A stretch of 8,649 nt of DNA from contig DHFN01000216.1 of assembly GCA_002402275.1 (NCBI GenBank), positions 1 to 8,649 on the forward strand, read 5' to 3'. The stretch is from Anaerolineales bacterium UBA4823 (GTDB lineage: Bacteria > Chloroflexota > Anaerolineae > Anaerolineales > UBA4823). The position numbers were made by a program, and so were the translations under genes. This document shows positions 5,249 through 8,649 of this stretch, one piece after another; position 1 is the first letter of the stretch; the number at the start of each line of letters is the position of its first letter. The notes beneath the pieces were generated by a model. The model saw nothing but the letters and a program-made list of their open reading frames with translations, made no database searches and had not been told where the DNA came from.

Positions 5249-7870
5249 TTAACACTCGCTATATCCACATGCATAACACTTACGACAACCTTCTTCATTG
5301 ACTAATGCAGCTTGCCCACATTCTGGACACAAATCGCCGATCTTTAAACGATATTGTTCTTCCATCTCAGCTTCACCTCCCTCGTAACTCAAGCTGACTA
5401 GCCCCCCATTGCCAAACTCGGACATTCCTTCAGCGGGTTGGTTGTCAATGGAATATTTCGAAGATCCACCGCTTTCTTTTTGTTCCAGATATTCAGCCAA
5501 TACTTGGGCTACTCCATCTGGTAAGGAACGTACTCGGTTTGGACCAAACCCTAATGAACGTCCACCGCCAATCCCAGAGAGCTGGCGCCAAACCTCTTTT
5601 AATCTCTCATGCGGGTTGACCGGGGAGGCTAATCGGAGGACATAGGAGATTAACCTTCCTATAGCTTCCGAGACTGCGGCAGTATCTGAACCAGCTTTGG
5701 CAGTATTGATAAACACTTCGAAAGGGTTTTCATTTCCATTTTCATTAATTGTGATAAAAGCTTTCCCTAAGGGTGTATTGATGGAATAAGTAAACCCATG
5801 CAGGGCACGTGGGCGAGGTTTTTTTTGTTCTTGCCAAAGGGCTATTTGTTCGGCTTGATAAGATATTCCCGGTTCTTCATCATTCACCTTTTTCTTTGCA
5901 GTTGCCTTGGTTTCCAAAACGACTTTCTCTCGTGAACCGGTTACATACACCGTAATACCCTTACAACCTAATTGCCAGGCAAGCTGATAAGCAATCATCA
6001 CATCTTCGATAGAGGCATCTGGTGGAAAATTAATCGTCTTGCTTAAACTATTATCCACAAAAACCTGCATTGCAGCCTGCATTCGAACATGCTCTTCAGC
6101 AGAAATATCCGTTGAGACGACAAATATTTTTTGGATTGGATCAGGTATCCCTTCAATTCCTTGGCATGAACCATGCTCCATGACCTGAGTAATGAGTTCT
6201 GAGTGTTTTTCAACATCAATTCCTGCTTCTTCTAGAGCCCTCTCGAATAGAGGGCTAGTGTAATTCAGTTGCAAATCTTTTCCATTATCATTGACATGCC
6301 GAATATAAGCCAGGGCAAAGACTGGTTCGCACCCGTACCCTTCACATCCTGCCACTGTTGCAATCGTACCAGTCGGCGCTATGGTAGTTTGCGCAGCATT
6401 TCGAATTCCGTGGTTTCGAATCCCTTCTTCAATTTTTCCCCAATCAAGCGATGGTCTATCCCAATTATGAGTATAGGGAAAAATAGGGTATGGAGGTTTC
6501 CAAACCAAGTTTTGAGGATCATAGATGCTCCCATTAATGGCCGGGAATGGTTCACGTTGTTCAGCTAACTCGATACTGGTTTTCATCGCATGATAACGAA
6601 TATATTCGATCACTTGCGAAGCAAATTCTTGCCCCTCCGGTGATCCATATCGCACTCCCACATGATACATCAAATCAGCTAACCCCATAATACCCAACCC
6701 AATTCTCCGAGCGCGCAGCGCAGCTTCTTTTAGTTGTGGAACTGCCGGCACATAAGCGTTCGCATCCACAACATCATCTAGAAACCTGGTTGCTAAAACT
6801 ACACTTTGACGGATTTTTTCCCAGTCCACCTGATGATTTGGTGCAAAATGTTGGGCTAAATTGATAGAACCTAAACAGCAATTTTCATACGGACCGAGCC
6901 ATTGCTCTCCGCATGGATTGGTTGCTTCTAACGGATAAAGGTGTGGAACAGGGTTTGTTAGATTAGCAGCGTCCAAGAACAACACACCTGGTTCTCCATT
7001 ATGATGAGCTTTCCTGACAATTTTTTCGAATAAGTCTCGGGCTTTCACAATCCGATAAACTTTTATGGGAATCCCGGCAGCTTCGGCTTGTTCTAAGGTT
7101 CCGTCAAAATCCCGATATAAAGGAGATGCTACATCAGGGAAGCGTAGCTCCCAATCTGCTCCTTGAATAACAGCCTTCATGAACGCATCGGTGATCCCAA
7201 CCGAGATATTGAAATTGGTAATAGCGTTCTCATCGGTCTTACAGGTAATAAAATCTTCGATGTCTGGGTGATCCACTCGTAAGACTGCCATGTTCGCCCC
7301 TCGTCGGGTGCCGCCTTGGGCAACTTCGCCAAATGCTTTATCATAAACCCTCAAAAAACCCACCGGTCCGGTGGCTTGTCCAGCTGAGGATCGAACCAAT
7401 GTCCCTTTTGGTCTGATCCGCGAAAAAGAGAAACCGTTCCCTCCCCCAGTTTGTTGAATCAAAGCTGCATCCCTTAACGTTTGAAAGATTCCTGTAGATT
7501 TGCGACCCATATCATCACTGATGGGTAAGACGAAACAAGCTGCCAATTGTCCTAATGGTGTTCCCGCTCCAGTGAAGGTCGGTGAATTTGGGAAAAATGC
7601 CCGGCAGGTGAGGAACTCATAATATTGAAAAGCCAATCCAATCACATCCTCATTCCATTGTTCTTCTACCCGTGCAATCGAATAGGCTACCCGCCAAAAC
7701 ATTCCTTCTACTGTCTCAGCAGGATTTCCATCTTTATCCCTCCGAACATAGCGCCGAATGAGTACCTGGCGCGCATTATCAGTCAATTCTACTTTTTTTA
7801 ACCCCTCTGGAATCGGTGGTATCAACTGATTATTCTTAGAATAAGTTTGCTGGGTGGAATCTTTCAACAT
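5249..7870 (-). CDS. nrdJ: Class II (adenosylcobalamin-dependent) ribonucleoside-diphosphate reductase
   Basis: NrdJ reduces ribonucleotides to deoxyribonucleotides using a thiyl radical generated from adenosylcobalamin, without oxygen or an iron-protein subunit. The catalytic triad Asn318, Cys320 and Glu322 is in NPCGE. Cys331 and Cys112 (AACFVLP) are the probable redox pair; the 11-residue gap from Cys320 to Cys331 matches the Thermotoga enzyme. [10 protein letters not shown] (141-150), [10 protein letters not shown] (188-197) and [19 protein letters not shown] (498-516) are intact core motifs. Residues about 690-800 look like the TSCPD domain common at the C-terminus of NrdJ. The tail has six Cys (848, 851, 862, 865, 868, 873), a zinc-ribbon-like and redox-shuttle-type end. 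No N-terminal ATP-cone is seen. AGGAG (CTCCT at 7879-7883 on +) sits 8 nt before the ATG, confirming the start. It lies between nrdR and the kinase. Confidence 0.96.
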   Translation of the reverse strand: MLKDSTQQTYSKNNQLIPPIPEGLKKVELTDNARQVLIRRYVRRDKDGNPAETVEGMFWRVAYSIARVEEQWNEDVIGLAFQYYEFLTCRAFFPNSPTFTGAGTPLGQLAACFVLPISDDMGRKSTGIFQTLRDAALIQQTGGGNGFSFSRIRPKGTLVRSSAGQATGPVGFLRVYDKAFGEVAQGGTRRGANMAVLRVDHPDIEDFITCKTDENAITNFNISVGITDAFMKAVIQGADWELRFPDVASPLYRDFDGTLEQAEAAGIPIKVYRIVKARDLFEKIVRKAHHNGEPGVLFLDAANLTNPVPHLYPLEATNPCGEQWLGPYENCCLGSINLAQHFAPNHQVDWEKIRQSVVLATRFLDDVVDANAYVPAVPQLKEAALRARRIGLGIMGLADLMYHVGVRYGSPEGQEFASQVIEYIRYHAMKTSIELAEQREPFPAINGSIYDPQNLVWKPPYPIFPYTHNWDRPSLDWGKIEEGIRNHGIRNAAQTTIAPTGTIATVAGCEGYGCEPVFALAYIRHVNDNGKDLQLNYTSPLFERALEEAGIDVEKHSELITQVMEHGSCQGIEGIPDPIQKIFVVSTDISAEEHVRMQAAMQVFVDNSLSKTINFPPDASIEDVMIAYQLAWQLGCKGITVYVTGSREKVVLETKATAKKKVNDEEPGISYQAEQIALWQEQKKPRPRALHGFTYSINTPLGKAFITINENGNENPFEVFINTAKAGSDTAAVSEAIGRLISYVLRLASPVNPHERLKEVWRQLSGIGGGRSLGFGPNRVRSLPDGVAQVLAEYLEQKESGGSSKYSIDNQPAEGMSEFGNGGLVSLSYEGGEAEMEEQYRLKIGDLCPECGQAALVNEEGCRKCYACGYSEC

Positions 7871-7878
7871 TGATAATA

Positions 7879-7883
7879 CTCCT
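7879..7883 (-). promoter_or_regulatory. Ribosome binding site of nrdJ
   Basis: AGGAG on the - strand lies 8 nt ahead of the nrdJ ATG. It is a textbook site, unlike the weak or absent sites of the E1 and acyltransferase genes. Confidence 0.8.
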
Positions 7884-7947
7884 ATAGAACACCTTTGAAA
7901 TACTGGTTAGTAAAAGGAAAAGAACCCCTAGTTATTAATAGAAATCT

Positions 7948-8397
7948 CTAATTCTCTAACAAACGATCAATCTCATTCCGGATTGCTTTGAGGTCATCTA
8001 ACCGTAAGTAGACAATTGCAAAACGAATGTAGGCAATTTGATCCAACCCCTTTAGCCCGGATATAGCCAGATCCCCGATAACCCGCGATGATACTTCTGC
8101 CTTGCCCATTGATTCCAAATTTGCTTCGATTTCTCCTACTAAGTGATCTATATCTGTAGCTGAAACCGGTCGCTTTGCACATGCGATCCGAATACCGCGG
8201 ATTAATTTTTCCCGATCAAATTCTTCTCGGGTACCATCTGCTTTAATAACTAAGGGTGCAGCTAAAATGGGTCTTTCATAGGTACTAAAGCGTTGTCCAC
8301 AATCTTCACACTCACGCCGCCGCCTAATACCATTCCGGTTGTCATGAGATGTATCAATGACTTTTATATTAATGCTTTTACAATATGGACACCGCAT
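7948..8397 (-). CDS. nrdR: Transcriptional repressor NrdR
   Basis: NrdR is a zinc-ribbon/ATP-cone repressor that senses ATP/dATP and binds NrdR boxes before ribonucleotide reductase genes. The start chosen is the Met of MRCPYC, giving 149 residues, the normal family length. Cys3, Cys6, Cys30 and Cys33 form the zinc ribbon, with the Arg-rich GIRRRRECEDCGQRF segment (23-37). The ATP-cone (about 46-136) begins PLVIKADG and contains EEFDREKL. A frame-open extension to 8493 exists, but it runs through the predicted promoter -10 and lacks family similarity, so it is rejected. The site AAGGAAATCT (TCCTT at 8403-8407 on +) directly precedes the chosen ATG. nrdJ follows after 77 nt on the same strand, so NrdR probably controls its own operon. 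Confidence 0.96.
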   Translation of the reverse strand: MRCPYCKSINIKVIDTSHDNRNGIRRRRECEDCGQRFSTYERPILAAPLVIKADGTREEFDREKLIRGIRIACAKRPVSATDIDHLVGEIEANLESMGKAEVSSRVIGDLAISGLKGLDQIAYIRFAIVYLRLDDLKAIRNEIDRLLEN

Positions 8398-8452
8398 AGA
8401 TTTCCTTTTAATAGAACAAATGTAATCACTATTGATGGGGGTTATTATTTCG

Positions 8453-8475
8453 TATATCCGCATATATTGGATATA
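8453..8475. promoter_or_regulatory. Inverted repeat at the nrdR transcription start; candidate NrdR operator
   Basis: TATATCC (8453-8459) and GGATATA (8469-8475) are perfect 7-bp arms around a 9-bp AT-rich spacer. The repeat spans roughly +2 to +25 of the predicted nrdR transcript, where a bound repressor would block initiation or escape. The AT-rich centre (CAATATAT on the - strand) resembles the middle of the NrdR-box consensus, but the flanking ACAC/GTGT ends are not matched. It may therefore be a divergent NrdR box or a site for another regulator. Confidence 0.45.
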
Positions 8476-8483
8476 ACAAAACC

Positions 8484-8512
8484 ATTTTAGCATAGCCTTA
8501 CTAATTATGCAA
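8484..8512 (-). promoter_or_regulatory. Sigma70-type extended -10 promoter of the nrdR-nrdJ-kinase operon
   Basis: On the - strand, TTGCAT (8512-8507) is separated by exactly 17 bp from TAAAAT (8489-8484), and TGC immediately precedes the -10, giving an extended -10. Transcription should start near 8477, leaving a leader of about 80 nt before the nrdR ATG at 8397. This placement excludes an upstream nrdR start at 8493. Confidence 0.7.
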
Positions 8513-8536
8513 GGGAAAAAATGATAAGAATAGATT

Positions 8537-8569
8537 AAAAAAAGAGACAGCCAGGCAAGCTGTCTCTTT
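8537..8569 (-). terminator. Intrinsic terminator hairpin, best read leftward
   Basis: A perfect 11-bp stem (8541-8551 with 8559-8569) encloses a 7-nt loop. Read on the - strand it ends in seven T (8543-8537), a good Rho-independent terminator for a - strand gene entering from the right of the window and ending upstream of the nrdR promoter. On the + strand the T-run is only three bases within the stem, so rightward termination would be weak. Confidence 0.7.
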
Positions 8570-8613
8570 AGCCCGTTTGAATTTATGCGAAGGCAATGAT
8601 AAATTTACGGGCT
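8570..8613. repeat. Second hairpin, 7+7 bp with an internal loop
   Basis: AGCCCGT (8570-8576) pairs with ACGGGCT (8607-8613). Inside it AATTTAT (8580-8586) pairs with ATAAATT (8599-8605), leaving a TTG/T internal loop and a 12-nt apical loop. It directly abuts the terminator hairpin. It could be part of the 3' end of a leftward transcript or the 5' leader of a rightward one. Confidence 0.5.
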
Positions 8614-8633
8614 CGAAACTACAAAAGACCATT

Positions 8634-8642
8634 GGGAGGAGG
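8634..8642 (+). promoter_or_regulatory. Strong Shine-Dalgarno-like purine run at the window edge
   Basis: GGGAGGAGG is followed by 7 nt (AATCCAA) to the window end, the right distance for a + strand start codon at about 8650. It suggests a rightward gene starting just outside, divergent from nrdR. The call is uncertain because the same bases could instead be the coding end of a - strand gene. Confidence 0.4.
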
Positions 8643-8649
8643 AATCCAA

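Noticed and set aside
5409..6568. Small + strand open frames opposite nrdJ (5409-5645, 6269-6568)
   Set aside because: Both lie inside the strongly supported nrdJ gene on the opposite strand and show no recognisable protein features.
7871..7947. A second NrdR box or promoter between nrdR and nrdJ
   Set aside because: Apart from the nrdJ ribosome binding site, I see no palindrome or -35/-10 pair in these 77 nt.
8398..8493. N-terminal extension of nrdR by 32 codons to an ATG at 8493
   Set aside because: It covers the predicted -10 and operator, lacks family similarity, and the family start MRCPYC at 8397 has its own ribosome binding site.

Overview
The window comes from a bacterial chromosome of about 42-43% GC. 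A B12-dependent class II ribonucleotide reductase with its NrdR regulator, a dAK/dGK-type deoxynucleoside kinase and the overall protein style suggest an anaerobic lineage such as the Anaerolineae (Chloroflexota). That placement is an impression and was not tested. No mobile element, CRISPR array, tRNA or rRNA is visible.

Layout: two convergent blocks meet at about 4437-4591. The left block (1-4436, + strand) holds the 3' end of mfd, then a PglC-like sugar-1-phosphate transferase 8 nt later. After an 88-nt gap come E1-alpha and E1-beta of a 2-oxoacid dehydrogenase, overlapping by 7 nt. A fusion protein follows 44 nt after E1-beta. The right block (4592-8397, - strand) reads nrdR, nrdJ, deoxynucleoside kinase. 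A good extended -10 promoter lies upstream of nrdR, with an inverted repeat just downstream of the predicted transcription start. The right edge (8537-8649) holds two successive hairpins and a strong Shine-Dalgarno-like run belonging to something outside the window.

The most interesting system is at 1391-4436. The third gene looks like the E2 of a 2-oxoacid dehydrogenase complex: it has a lipoyl domain with Lys46 in ETTKA and a degenerate subunit-binding domain. The usual CoA-dependent E2 catalytic core, with its HxxxDG motif, is absent. In its place is a complete PglD/NeuD-type left-handed beta-helix sugar N-acyltransferase. Next to a dedicated E1 and a phosphoglycosyl transferase, this suggests that an acyl group made from a 2-oxoacid is carried on lipoyl-lysine and passed directly to an amino group of a nucleotide sugar, without acyl-CoA. 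The acylated sugar phosphate would then be loaded onto a polyprenyl-phosphate carrier for a surface glycan. Dihydrolipoyl would still need reoxidation by an E3, and none is in the window. The direct-transfer chemistry is inference; the domain architecture is read directly from the sequence.

The right block is a dNTP-supply operon: NrdR senses nucleotides, NrdJ makes deoxynucleotides de novo, and the kinase salvages deoxynucleosides.
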